Shown here: in pieces, positions 34,213 to 42,951 of the stretch | Layout: every line of letters starts with the position of its first letter | How positions within the stretch are numbered: position 1 is the first letter of the stretch | Assembly (NCBI GenBank): GCA_944349895.1 | Contig: CALVNQ010000001.1 | Coordinates: 1-48,947 of the forward strand | Origin: an uncultured Clostridia bacterium | GTDB lineage: Bacteria; Bacillota; Clostridia; Christensenellales; UBA1242 | DNA length: 48,947 nucleotides | Direction of reading: 5' to 3' | Translations under genes and position numbers: made by a program | Notes under the pieces: model-generated | Told to the model about the DNA's origin: nothing | What the model saw: the letters and a program-made list of their open reading frames with translations, nothing else | Database searches by the model: none

Positions 34213-35574
34213 TTGGTTAAAGAGAAATTTTATGATGTTGTTAATAGATTGATACTTCCACTATTTACAGGTTCTCAACTTATAGGGGAAGAGGAATCTA
34301 ATGCCAGAGAAGCAGAAGTCGCTTTAGGAAAACAAAATTCTCTTTTAATAAAACCAAATAAAATGTCAGATTATAGGTTGATTATAAAACGTGGAAGAGC
34401 TTTTCAAACTTTTGAAATTAATCTATTAAAAAATATTTTAAAAGAAATTGATACTGTAAATGAAGCAGAGTATCTTGATCCCACTTATGAACTAACTTTA
34501 CAAGAAAAAGCAATTGAAAAAGCCATTTGTGATAGTATAGCTCTTACAGCTTCATCGACTATGCTTGGTTTGGTTACTTTTCTTAATAGATGGAGTAATA
34601 GAACCTATGAAGGTAAAAAAATTAATTTTGGCATTATCCTTAATTTAAATGATACTGATGAAGAACTTTCCCTTCATTATAAAAATATTTTGTCTACCGA
34701 TTTCTTTGCCTTACTTTCAGACGGTAAAAGCTCCTTTGTTGAATTTAATCGAGACGGATATTTAATGGGGTATGTTTCTTTGTCTAAAATTAGAAATTAT
34801 TCTTCAACTGCACCAAATGAATTTAATTATGTTGCAAAATATTGTGGAGAAAAAAAAGTCGGCATAGCTTTAACAGAAAACGGAGATCTTTTAATATTTA
34901 AAAATCGAACTCTCATGTTTGCAAAAAGAAGAGGGAAATGGAATATTTATAGCCATGAAGAAGTTATTCAGCTTTTGGGATACCGAAGTCCTCATTCTTT
35001 AAAAGAAATTAGAAGAGCGATTTATCTTTCTGCTATTGACTGTTCTTTTAAATATTCAGGAGGTATCATAATTTATTTAAAAAAAGATTCAGCCTCTTTA
35101 GCTCTTTCCCATGTCGATGCAAGAGATATTGTTTCAGAAAAATATTACAAATTAAAAAAAGAAATTGAACTCGAAGAAGCCGATAAACTTTATAATCTTT
35201 CTTCAGCTCAAAAAACAAAGGATTTTTATTCTTGTGATTATGAAGAATTTTTATTGAAAAATAAATGTTACAAGACACAATGTCTTAAACAAATTATTGA
35301 AGGTAAAAAATTTCATGAACTAGGCAGAAAACTAAGAGAAGAAATTATCGCCATGGATGGAGCAACTATTATTGATTTTGATGGTACTGTCATTGCTGTT
35401 GGAGCGATTTTAAAAATTGAAGCTCGAAGTTTAAGTGGCGGGGGAAGATTAGCTGCAGCAATTGACTTGGCTAAATATGGAGTTTCTATTAAAATTTCTC
35501 AAGATGGAATTATTCAAGGCTTTTCATCAGATAAGAAAAATCCTAAATCTAAACTTTTATTCACAGTTAGTTGA
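34213..35574 (+). CDS. Protein with C-terminal DisA_N-like (diadenylate cyclase fold) domain
   Basis: The product has 453 aa and no membrane segment. The C-terminal region from about 365 reads LGRKLREEIIAMDGATII and continues with AVGAILKIEA and GGGRLAAAIDLAKYGVSI, ending in SQDGIIQGF. This follows the DisA_N layout: the DGA motif, the VGAIL strand, then the place of RHR. Here the RHR position reads RLA, so only the first Arg remains. The long N-terminal part is unrecognised. Domains with a similar glycine-Arg variant have been discussed as DAC-like enzymes or sensors linked to nucleotide signalling; I place this protein there by inference. The start is TTG 34213 with an AGAGG site. rnpB follows directly. 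Confidence 0.65.
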   Translation: MVKEKFYDVVNRLILPLFTGSQLIGEEESNAREAEVALGKQNSLLIKPNKMSDYRLIIKRGRAFQTFEINLLKNILKEIDTVNEAEYLDPTYELTLQEKAIEKAICDSIALTASSTMLGLVTFLNRWSNRTYEGKKINFGIILNLNDTDEELSLHYKNILSTDFFALLSDGKSSFVEFNRDGYLMGYVSLSKIRNYSSTAPNEFNYVAKYCGEKKVGIALTENGDLLIFKNRTLMFAKRRGKWNIYSHEEVIQLLGYRSPHSLKEIRRAIYLSAIDCSFKYSGGIIIYLKKDSASLALSHVDARDIVSEKYYKLKKEIELEEADKLYNLSSAQKTKDFYSCDYEEFLLKNKCYKTQCLKQIIEGKKFHELGRKLREEIIAMDGATIIDFDGTVIAVGAILKIEARSLSGGGRLAAAIDLAKYGVSIKISQDGIIQGFSSDKKNPKSKLLFTVS

Positions 35575-35577
35575 TTG

Positions 35578-35606
35578 TTGACAAATCTTTATAAAATTGT
35601 TAAAAT
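35578..35606 (+). promoter_or_regulatory. Promoter of rnpB
   Basis: TTGACA at 35578-35583 and TAAAAT at 35601-35606 have a 17-nt spacer. The predicted start near 35613 coincides with the P1 helix. Confidence 0.88.
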
Positions 35607-35614
35607 GTTATCGT

Positions 35615-35947
35615 CAGTTAAACATGTGGTCGCAGTTTGCTGTTAATATGCAAAGTGAGGAAAGTCCGAGCATCATAAGACAGAGTGCCAGTTAACGGCT
35701 GGTGAAGGCGACTTCAAGGAAAGTGCAACAGAAATAAACCGCCCGTAAGGGCAAGGGTGGAAAGGTGAGGTAAGAGCTCACCGGAATTGTGGTAACATAA
35801 TTCGCTCTGTAAACCCCACTCGATGCAAGGTTAAGTGAGAACTATGCGAGTCTTACGTGTTCTCCAAAAACACCGCTTGAACCTTTTGGCGACAAAAGGT
35901 CTAGATAGATGACCACATAATACAGAACTCGGCTTATAGTTTAACTG
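35615..35947 (+). ncRNA. rnpB: RNase P RNA component
   Basis: This is the catalytic RNA that removes tRNA 5' leaders. Helix P1 is formed by CAGTTAAAC at 35615-35623 and GTTTAACTG at 35939-35947. The conserved core elements are GAGGAAAGTCCGAGC near 35655 and AGATAGATGACC with ACAGAACTCGGCTTATAG near the 3' end. Its own promoter and terminator flank it. The detailed class (A or B) was not worked out. Confidence 0.97.
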
Positions 35948-35951
35948 ATTT

Positions 35952-35978
35952 AAGCAAACTTTTAGGTTTGCTTTTTTT
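35952..35978 (+). terminator. Terminator of rnpB
   Basis: The stem AAGCAAAC / GTTTGCTT is followed by a T-run. The next gene's -10 box lies only 10 nt further on. Confidence 0.88.
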
Positions 35979-35999
35979 ATTTTAGTCTAAAATTAATTT

Positions 36000-37193
36000 A
36001 TGAAAACAAAAAATTATATTTTTAATATGACCAGTTTGATTATTAACCGATTAAAATTTCATGCCCCGTATTGTGAAGCAGAGGATATTGATTTTGAAAA
36101 AATTATTGAGGCAGGAGTAGATCCAACTCTTCCTGTTTTTGTTTTTGAAAAACCTTTGACTAAAATTATGATTAAGTGCTTTAAAAATGCTAAAAAAAAC
36201 ATGAAATTTAATCTTGTGGTGCCTTATGCTTTAACTAAAAAAATAAAAGATCTTGATGTTATAGCATCATGTGAAAAAGAAATAAAAAAATTAAACATTA
36301 ATTATAAATCTGGTTTAAAATTTGATTTGCTAAATCAAGAAAATTTTATCAGAATTAATAGCAATGAAATCGATAAAACTTTGAACGGCTTTTTTCTTGA
36401 AAGTTTTAAGATTATTGATGATGTTAGTTGTTTTACACGTGAATTTATGCTTTCTGGGAATAATGTTTTTGCAGAATTTTTGAATACAAGTTCAGATAAT
36501 AAAGAAATTGATTTTGAAATAAATTTTAATTTAGGTAAAGGTTATTTTAATTTTTTAAGACATCAAAATTGCATTGAGATTGTTAATCTTTTTAGTCTTG
36601 AAAAATTGTTTTTTAACTTTTCTTCTAATGTAAATAAATTTTTATTTTCTTGTGTTGATGGCGTTGAGAATTCATCTTATGCAAGGATTTATTTAAAATC
36701 AAAAATAATTTTAAAGCCCAAACAAAAGAAGTCATTCTTTTTCAATTTAGGATCAAATAAATTCTTACTTCATAATCGAGATGAAATGGATTTTTTTATG
36801 ACATTAGCAGATAAAAAAAATAAAGAAAAATTTGACGTCCAAATTATATCAAATAATAAATGCGAGCAAAGACTTTTAAATAATGTTTTACCAAAAAAAA
36901 TTTATATGGCTTGGCTTTTACGCCAACATGATATTGAAAGTGAGAAGAGATATATAAATTTAAAAGAAAAATTTGTTATTAAAAAAAATGATCAATATTT
37001 TTTGCAAAATACTTCTCAATTGAATGAGTTAAAACTTTTCAATGGTTCTGATTATAAAGTAATTTATATAATAAAAAATGCTGATTTTTTTGGCAAACCT
37101 TATTTGCAAATTGGGAATACTAAATATATTGATAAAAAAACCCTTTCTTTTAAGGAAATTTCAAGCAAAAATCAGTCAATTTATGTTTCTTAA
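36000..37193 (+). CDS. Large basic cytosolic protein of unknown function
   Basis: The product has 397 aa and is rich in Lys, Asn and Phe, with no signal peptide or membrane helix. The second half alternates beta-like strands and ends with a segment around RLLNNVLPKKIYMAWLL that faintly recalls glycan phosphorylase (GH94/GH36-type) proteins, but this is too weak to assign. TAAAAT at 35988-35993 lies exactly 6 nt before ATG 36000 and no Shine-Dalgarno exists, so the mRNA is probably leaderless. No -35 box is convincing. The gene is monocistronic. It could be a fast-evolving or decayed protein. Confidence 0.7.
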   Translation: MKTKNYIFNMTSLIINRLKFHAPYCEAEDIDFEKIIEAGVDPTLPVFVFEKPLTKIMIKCFKNAKKNMKFNLVVPYALTKKIKDLDVIASCEKEIKKLNINYKSGLKFDLLNQENFIRINSNEIDKTLNGFFLESFKIIDDVSCFTREFMLSGNNVFAEFLNTSSDNKEIDFEINFNLGKGYFNFLRHQNCIEIVNLFSLEKLFFNFSSNVNKFLFSCVDGVENSSYARIYLKSKIILKPKQKKSFFFNLGSNKFLLHNRDEMDFFMTLADKKNKEKFDVQIISNNKCEQRLLNNVLPKKIYMAWLLRQHDIESEKRYINLKEKFVIKKNDQYFLQNTSQLNELKLFNGSDYKVIYIIKNADFFGKPYLQIGNTKYIDKKTLSFKEISSKNQSIYVS

Positions 37194-37269
37194 TAAAATT
37201 CTTCTATTTCCCTTTATTTATAAGCTTAAAACCTTACTTATGTTTAATTTTAAAATTTTATTATAATTC

Positions 37270-37298
37270 TTGTTTATTTTTTGTGGTTGTGATATAAT
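37270..37298 (+). promoter_or_regulatory. Promoter of rarA operon, leaderless layout
   Basis: TTGTTT at 37270-37275 and TATAAT at 37293-37298 have a 17-nt spacer. The rarA ATG at 37305 is 6 nt downstream of the -10 box, with no Shine-Dalgarno. Confidence 0.75.
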
Positions 37299-37304
37299 TT
37301 CCTT

Positions 37305-38573
37305 ATGGAAAATTTGAATCCACCACTTGCAGAAAGGATGCGACCACTTTCACTTGATGAATTTTATGGTCAAGATCATATAGTTGGTAAAGGCAAGTTG
37401 CTTCGAAGGGCTATCGAATTTGGCAATGTCGGTAGTATGATATTTTTTGGCCCCCCAGGGACTGGCAAAACAACCTTGGCTCAAATCATCGCTAAAACGC
37501 TTGACGCCGACATTGAAAGGTTGAACGCTGTTGCTAGTGGAGTCGCTGATGCAAAAGCTATTATTGAAAAAGCAAAAAAAAATAAATTACTATTTGGTAA
37601 AAATACATATTTGTTGTTAGACGAATGCCATAGATGGAGCAAAAGTCAAAGCGATTGTGTGTTAGAAGCCATTGAAAAGGGAGATATTTTTTTTATTGGG
37701 TCTACCACCGAAAACCCTTATACCTCTATGACAAAAGCTATTGTCTCACGTTGCAGAGTGGTTGAACTTAAACCACTTTCTAGGATGGATATAAAAAAGG
37801 TGTTGATACGAGCTTTAAGAGATGAAGAAAAAGGCCTTGCTATTCTGCCAATTGAAATTGACGATGAAGCTTTAGATTATTTGGCCGAAGTTTCATCAGG
37901 TGATGCAAGAACTGCTTTAAATGCTTTGGAACTTGCTGCAAACACAACCCCTTTAAATAAAAATAAAAAAATCATAATAGATAAACAGGTTGTTTCTGAG
38001 TGCCTCGATCGTAAACCTTTGTCTATCGATATTGATAACTATTACGATTTACTTTCTGCTTTTTGTAAAAGTTTAAGAGGGAGTGATGCTGATGCAGGTT
38101 TATTTTATGCGCAGAGACTTATAGAAGCTGGTTGTGACCCTTTGATTTTGGCTAGAAGAATGATAGCTCATGCTTCCGAAGATATAGGTATGGCTGATTC
38201 AAACGCTTTATTAATGGCAATATGTGCTCATTATGCAGTTAAAAATATAGGTTTGCCTGAAGCTATGTTAAACTTGTCTCATGCAATTATTTATCTTTGT
38301 GAGGCCGAAAAATCCAACTCAGTTTTGATTGCTATGCATAAATCAAAAGACGATGCGATAAATTTGAGAGATGATTTTGTTCCTAATCATTTAAAAAATC
38401 ATCCTTCTATAAATAAAGATGGGCATGGTGCATATAAATATCCTCATGATTTTGGTGGTTATTGTAAACAACAATATTTGCCTGATTCAATAAAAGATCA
38501 CATTTATTATCAACCAGGACAAAATGGTAGAGAAAAAAATATTATTAGAAAAAAGTTTAAAGGAGATAAATAA
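37305..38573 (+). CDS. rarA: Replication-associated recombination protein A (MgsA/RarA), AAA ATPase
   Basis: RarA is a clamp-loader-like AAA ATPase acting at stalled replication forks. The N-terminal LAERMRPLSLDEFYGQDHI, Walker A GPPGTGKTT, Walker B LLLDECHRW, sensor 1 STTENPYTS and the SGDARTALNALE sensor 2 region are all present. The C-terminal tetramerisation domain ends in a PGQNGREKNI box. The length of 422 aa is normal. In the Walker B region the usual DE[IV]HRFNK is DECHRWSK. The gene is followed by three genes with tight spacing up to polA. Confidence 0.95.
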   Translation: MENLNPPLAERMRPLSLDEFYGQDHIVGKGKLLRRAIEFGNVGSMIFFGPPGTGKTTLAQIIAKTLDADIERLNAVASGVADAKAIIEKAKKNKLLFGKNTYLLLDECHRWSKSQSDCVLEAIEKGDIFFIGSTTENPYTSMTKAIVSRCRVVELKPLSRMDIKKVLIRALRDEEKGLAILPIEIDDEALDYLAEVSSGDARTALNALELAANTTPLNKNKKIIIDKQVVSECLDRKPLSIDIDNYYDLLSAFCKSLRGSDADAGLFYAQRLIEAGCDPLILARRMIAHASEDIGMADSNALLMAICAHYAVKNIGLPEAMLNLSHAIIYLCEAEKSNSVLIAMHKSKDDAINLRDDFVPNHLKNHPSINKDGHGAYKYPHDFGGYCKQQYLPDSIKDHIYYQPGQNGREKNIIRKKFKGDK

Positions 38574-38575
38574 TT

Positions 38576-39649
38576 ATGTTTAGTAAACGCAGCGATGGAA
38601 TTAAAGTTAAAAAACTTGACCCTGTTATGAAAGCAGAATCATTCTTTCTTCCAACAAGAGAAGGGTCCCAAAATTTTATGACAATTGACTTTAGATGTGA
38701 AGCAATTGATGATTTTATTTCGAAACAACGTAAATTGGGAAATTCTTATACTTATACTCATGTTATGATGGCATCTTTGGTCAGATTACTTTATTTACGT
38801 CCAAAATTGAACTATTTCATAAACCATAATGTTGCATATGAGCATAAAGACATTTCTATAAGTATGGTCGTCAAAAAAAAGCTTACCGAAGAGTCAGAAG
38901 ATGTCGATCTTAAATTTCATTTTACCGGTAGAGAAAGTTTGCCAGAAATAAAGGAGTATGTTGATAAATTAATAGCAGATAATGTGTCAGAAGATTCAGT
39001 TTATGGAACTACTAAGGGCGCAGATATTTTGGGCAAACTTCCAAATTGGCTTTTTAGATTTGCTTTAAAAGTTATAAGGTGGCTTGACAGACATAATATG
39101 TTGCCTAAATCACTCATTGAAGCGAGTTGTTTCCATTCAAGTTTATTTTTGACTAATCTTAAATCTATTAAACTTGATGCTATTTATCATCATCTTTATG
39201 AGTTTGGTACTGCCAGCTTGTTTATTGCAATGGGAAAAGAAAAGATCGCACCTGTTGTTGAGAAAAATAAAGAATTGAAATTGGGAAAAGTTATGAGCGT
39301 TGGTATTACTATGGATGAAAGAATTGCCGATGGATTTTATTTCGCAAAATCTTTAAGATTATGGAAGGATATTTTTGAAAACCTCGATTGCCTGCTTACT
39401 TCAATGCCTGATGATGGTTCTAAGAAAATGATTATTAAAAAACGAAAAAAGAAAGCAAAAAAATCAAAAGTAAAAACAGTTAAAATGAAAAAAGAAAAAA
39501 CTAAAAAAGATAAACAAGATAAAGCCTTAATTCTTTTGAAAAAGAAGCAAGAGAGAGAAGAAAAAGCTAAATTAAAAGAAGAAAAAGAAAAACTTAAAGA
39601 AGAAAGAAAAATTCTCAAATTTGAAAAAAAACATAAGAAGGAGGCATAA
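38576..39649 (+). CDS. 2-oxoacid dehydrogenase E2-like protein without lipoyl domain, catalytic His replaced
   Basis: The product has 357 aa. Residues 1-280 resemble the trimeric CAT/E2 acyltransferase fold, with YTHVMMASLVRLLYLRP, SLFLTNLKSI and MSVGITMDERIADGFYFAKSL. In true E2 enzymes the HxxxDG motif supplies the catalytic His; here the stretch reads DERIADG, with the His replaced by an acidic residue. There is no lipoyl or subunit-binding domain. A highly charged Lys/Glu tail covers about 283-357. A structural or regulatory pseudoenzyme is likely. It starts 2 nt after rarA and its stop shares a base with the next start (TAATG). Confidence 0.75.
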   Translation: MFSKRSDGIKVKKLDPVMKAESFFLPTREGSQNFMTIDFRCEAIDDFISKQRKLGNSYTYTHVMMASLVRLLYLRPKLNYFINHNVAYEHKDISISMVVKKKLTEESEDVDLKFHFTGRESLPEIKEYVDKLIADNVSEDSVYGTTKGADILGKLPNWLFRFALKVIRWLDRHNMLPKSLIEASCFHSSLFLTNLKSIKLDAIYHHLYEFGTASLFIAMGKEKIAPVVEKNKELKLGKVMSVGITMDERIADGFYFAKSLRLWKDIFENLDCLLTSMPDDGSKKMIIKKRKKKAKKSKVKTVKMKKEKTKKDKQDKALILLKKKQEREEKAKLKEEKEKLKEERKILKFEKKHKKEA

Positions 39650-39954
39650 TGAAAAGATTAATTTATTTTATTTTATCTATTTGTGTTATCGCTTATGTGG
39701 GGTTAATGATCTATGTGGCCGCTGTGCCAAACTTTGCTTCATTAGGCACAGCAGGTGAAGTTTTAAGGTATGTTTCAATGTATGGAGGAGTGGCCCTTTT
39801 GGTTGCTTTCGCTATAACTAATTTTACAGGTAATATTTTTAAAATTTTACTTCTAATTTTACTTATACTTGTTACAGCTTTCTATGTTTTTGTTGTAGCT
39901 TTCCCAGATTACTTTGCAGATTTGTTTGGTCTTACCGAAGCTTTAATTTCTTAA
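39649..39954 (+). CDS. Small three-helix membrane protein
   Basis: The product has 101 aa with hydrophobic helices at about 4-26, 43-62 and 66-88. No motif is recognisable. It is translationally coupled to the E2-like gene and lies 10 nt before polA, so it belongs to the rarA operon. The function is unknown. Confidence 0.75.
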   Translation: MKRLIYFILSICVIAYVGLMIYVAAVPNFASLGTAGEVLRYVSMYGGVALLVAFAITNFTGNIFKILLLILLILVTAFYVFVVAFPDYFADLFGLTEALIS

Positions 39955-39964
39955 GGAGAGATTT

Positions 39965-42463
39965 GTGAAAAAAACGATTATCATTGACGGTAATTCTTTA
40001 GCAAACAGAGCTTTTTATGCTCTTCCATATTTAACTGACACCAAAGGGAATCCTTCAGGTGCTGTTTTTGGGTTTGTCAATATTTTAATAAAATTAATTA
40101 CTGAAGAAAAACCTGATGGTATTATTGCTGCTTTTGACCATGCAAAAAAGACTTTTAGAAATGAACTTTTTAAAGATTATAAAGCAACAAGAAAAGAAAC
40201 TCCAATAGAATTAAGAGAACAATTTCCTGTTATAAAAAATCTTTTAAAAGAAATGGGTATACTTGTTATTGAGCAAGAAGGAATCGAAGCTGACGATATT
40301 ATAGGAACGGTGGTTAAATCTTTAAAAGGTTCAAAAATTATTTTGTCTGGGGATAGAGATTTGTTGCAGTTAATATCGCAAGACACACAAGTTTGGCTTA
40401 CCATTAAAGGGGTAAGCCAAGTCAGTAAAATTGGGTTAAAAGAATTAAAAGATAATTATGGGATTTTACCAGAGCAATTGACCGATTTGAAAGGTCTGAT
40501 GGGGGATTCTTCTGATAATATTCCAGGGGTGTCAGGCATCGGCGAAAAGACTGCTCACAAATTAATAGAAGAATATTACAATTTAGATGGTGTTTATTCT
40601 AATTTAAATTCTATTTCAGGCAAATTAAATGAAAAGCTTTTAATAGGAAAAGAAATGGCTTATTTATCTAAAAAATTGGCCACAATTAAAACAGATGCTC
40701 AATTAAATGTTGATTTTAATAACAATTCATACATTTTTCCTTTTAACGAAAATATAAAAAAGAGTTTTGAGTTGTTCGGATTTAACAGTCTTTTAAAAAA
40801 GAACGATTTGTTTTCAGATTTAAATATTGTGCAGGAAAAAATAAGAATTCAATTAAATTCTAAAAATGATATTTTTGAGCTCATCAAAAAAATAGAAACA
40901 CAAATAGCCTTTGATTTGGAAAATATGGAGTTTTCTATAAAAAGTGGGGAAATTTATTTTCTCAATCCCACAATAGATATGTTTTCTGATTTCATTTCTT
41001 TAAATGAAGTTATTGATATCCTAAAACCTATTTTTGAAAATTGTAATATTTTAAAAATTATAAAATCATCTAAGAATGTTTTACATTTTTTGGATAAATT
41101 AAATATTCAATTAAACAATTTTTTTGATATTGGTCTTGCTAATTATTTAATACATGTGGGAGAATCTGTTACTGATTTATCAAATTCTTGCGACGATTTC
41201 TTTGTGCTTAAAACTTCGTTAGAAAAAGAACTGAAAAGTTTAGATTTAGATTATTTATATTTTAATTTAGAACTTCCTTTATCAAGAGTTTTATTTGAGA
41301 TGGAAAAAACTGGTTTTAAAATTGATGAAAAAGCGTTAAATGAATTGAATTCTGTCTTTTCATCTAAAATCCTAGATTTACAAAATGATATTATTGATTT
41401 GGCCGGTGAAGACTTCAATATTAACTCTCCTAAGCAAGTTGCTTCAATCTTATTTGATAAATTAGGACTTAAATCTTATAATAATAAAAAAAGATCCACT
41501 AGCATTGATATTTTGAATGATATCAAATGGCAACACCCCATAATTGAAAAAATTATATCTTATCGTAAGTATCAAAAACTAAAATCAACATACATCGATG
41601 TCTATTTAAAAATTATTTCTTCAACTGGGGATATAATCCATACCAACTTTAATCAAACTCTTACAAATACGGGAAGAATTTCAAGCACAGATCCTAATCT
41701 TCAAAATATACCTGCAAATGACGAAGAAGGGAAAGTTTTGAGAAAAATCTTTATTTCAAAATTTGATAACGGAAAGATTTATAGCGCAGATTATAATCAA
41801 ATTGAATTGAGACTTTTGGCTGATATGTCTGGTGAAGAAAAATTAATTGAAATATTTAAAAATAATCAAGATGTCCATGTAATGACAGCATGCCAAATTT
41901 TCAATGTTTTACCTGAACAAGTTACTCAAAAGATGAGAAGGGAAGCTAAGGCTGTTAATTTCGGAATAATTTATGGTATAAGTGACTATGGCTTGTCACA
42001 AAATATTCGAGTCGCTAGAAAAGAGGCTAAAAATTATATAGATTCTTATTTTGAAAATTTCCCGAAAGTTAAAGAGTTTTCTGAAAAAAATATCGCTTTT
42101 GCAAAAGAATATGGATTTATTAAAACTAAGTTTGGAAGAATTAGACATATACCCGAAATTAAATCATCAAATTTTAATATTAAAAGTTTCGGCGAAAGAG
42201 TGGCTATGAATATGCCTTTGCAAGGAACTGCTTCTGATATTATTAAGTTTAGTATGCTTAATGTTTCAAACCAACTGAAAAAAATGAAGTTAAAATCACA
42301 GCTTATTTTACAAATTCATGATGAACTTGTGTTAGACGTTTTCCCAGGAGAAGAAAACTTGATTGAAAATTTGTTGCACGATACCATGGAAAAGTGGATT
42401 AATCTTAATGTGCCTTTGCCTATTTCTATTAAATTTGGTGAAAATTTGTTTGATTGTAAATAA
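39965..42463 (+). CDS. polA: DNA polymerase I
   Basis: Pol I fills repair gaps and removes RNA primers. The N-terminal 5' nuclease domain (residues 1-290) has IDGNSLANRAFYAL, DHAKKTFR, IEADDIIGT and GDRDLLQL. The middle exonuclease-like domain keeps a DLE pair and FFDIGLANYL, but I see no Tyr-x-x-x-Asp motif, so proofreading is doubtful. The polymerase domain has DYNQIELRLL (motif A), RREAKAVNFGIIYG (finger helix) and LQIHDELVLDV (motif C). The length of 832 aa is normal. The start is GTG 39965, with AAGGAGAG upstream. Confidence 0.96.
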   Translation: MKKTIIIDGNSLANRAFYALPYLTDTKGNPSGAVFGFVNILIKLITEEKPDGIIAAFDHAKKTFRNELFKDYKATRKETPIELREQFPVIKNLLKEMGILVIEQEGIEADDIIGTVVKSLKGSKIILSGDRDLLQLISQDTQVWLTIKGVSQVSKIGLKELKDNYGILPEQLTDLKGLMGDSSDNIPGVSGIGEKTAHKLIEEYYNLDGVYSNLNSISGKLNEKLLIGKEMAYLSKKLATIKTDAQLNVDFNNNSYIFPFNENIKKSFELFGFNSLLKKNDLFSDLNIVQEKIRIQLNSKNDIFELIKKIETQIAFDLENMEFSIKSGEIYFLNPTIDMFSDFISLNEVIDILKPIFENCNILKIIKSSKNVLHFLDKLNIQLNNFFDIGLANYLIHVGESVTDLSNSCDDFFVLKTSLEKELKSLDLDYLYFNLELPLSRVLFEMEKTGFKIDEKALNELNSVFSSKILDLQNDIIDLAGEDFNINSPKQVASILFDKLGLKSYNNKKRSTSIDILNDIKWQHPIIEKIISYRKYQKLKSTYIDVYLKIISSTGDIIHTNFNQTLTNTGRISSTDPNLQNIPANDEEGKVLRKIFISKFDNGKIYSADYNQIELRLLADMSGEEKLIEIFKNNQDVHVMTACQIFNVLPEQVTQKMRREAKAVNFGIIYGISDYGLSQNIRVARKEAKNYIDSYFENFPKVKEFSEKNIAFAKEYGFIKTKFGRIRHIPEIKSSNFNIKSFGERVAMNMPLQGTASDIIKFSMLNVSNQLKKMKLKSQLILQIHDELVLDVFPGEENLIENLLHDTMEKWINLNVPLPISIKFGENLFDCK

Positions 42464-42477
42464 ATTATAAAATTTAT

Positions 42478-42507
42478 TTGACGAAACTTTATTTAAAATG
42501 GTATAAT
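42478..42507 (+). promoter_or_regulatory. Promoter of ruvX, leaderless layout
   Basis: TTGACG at 42478-42483 and TATAAT at 42502-42507 have an 18-nt spacer. GTG 42514 lies 6 nt after the -10 box, with no Shine-Dalgarno. Confidence 0.72.
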
Positions 42508-42513
42508 TCTCTT

Positions 42514-42948
42514 GTGATAAGAAATGATTTTGTTAGGCACATGGGCATAGATTTTGGTGATAAACGCATTGGTATTGCTTTTTCAGATTTGTCAGCTACA
42601 TTGTCTTCTCGTTACGAAGTTTATGTTTGCAAAGGGTATGAACAAGATATCCAATACCTAACCGATTTAGCCAAAAGTATGCAAGTTAAAAAGGTGGTTT
42701 TCGGTTTGCCGTTAAATGCTGATGGCACAGAAAGTGAACAGACTTTGAAAACTAAATCATTTGCCAGAGACTTTTCTCTTTATAGTCAAATTGATATTGA
42801 TTTTGAAGATGAAAGATTTTCTTCTTTGGAAGCCGATGAAATTTTAAAACAGTCAAAATTAAATTGGAAAGAAAGGAAAAAAATTTTAGATAAAGTTTCT
42901 GCCGAAATCATTTTGCAAAATTATCTCAACAAAATTAAAAGGGGTTAA
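42514..42948 (+). CDS. ruvX: Putative pre-16S rRNA nuclease / Holliday junction resolvase RuvX (YqgF)
   Basis: RuvX/YqgF is an RNase H-fold nuclease implicated in 16S rRNA 5'-end maturation. MGIDFGDKRIGIAFSD gives the first catalytic Asp. VVFGLPLNADGTESEQ and the later IDFEDERFSSLEADEIL provide the remaining motifs. The protein has 144 aa from GTG 42514, or 135 aa from ATG 42541, which matches the usual family N-terminus. The GTG is supported by its exact position relative to the -10 box. The DUF1292 gene follows 3 nt later, as in B. subtilis yrrK-yrzB. Confidence 0.92.
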   Translation: MIRNDFVRHMGIDFGDKRIGIAFSDLSATLSSRYEVYVCKGYEQDIQYLTDLAKSMQVKKVVFGLPLNADGTESEQTLKTKSFARDFSLYSQIDIDFEDERFSSLEADEILKQSKLNWKERKKILDKVSAEIILQNYLNKIKRG

Positions 42949-42951
42949 ATT

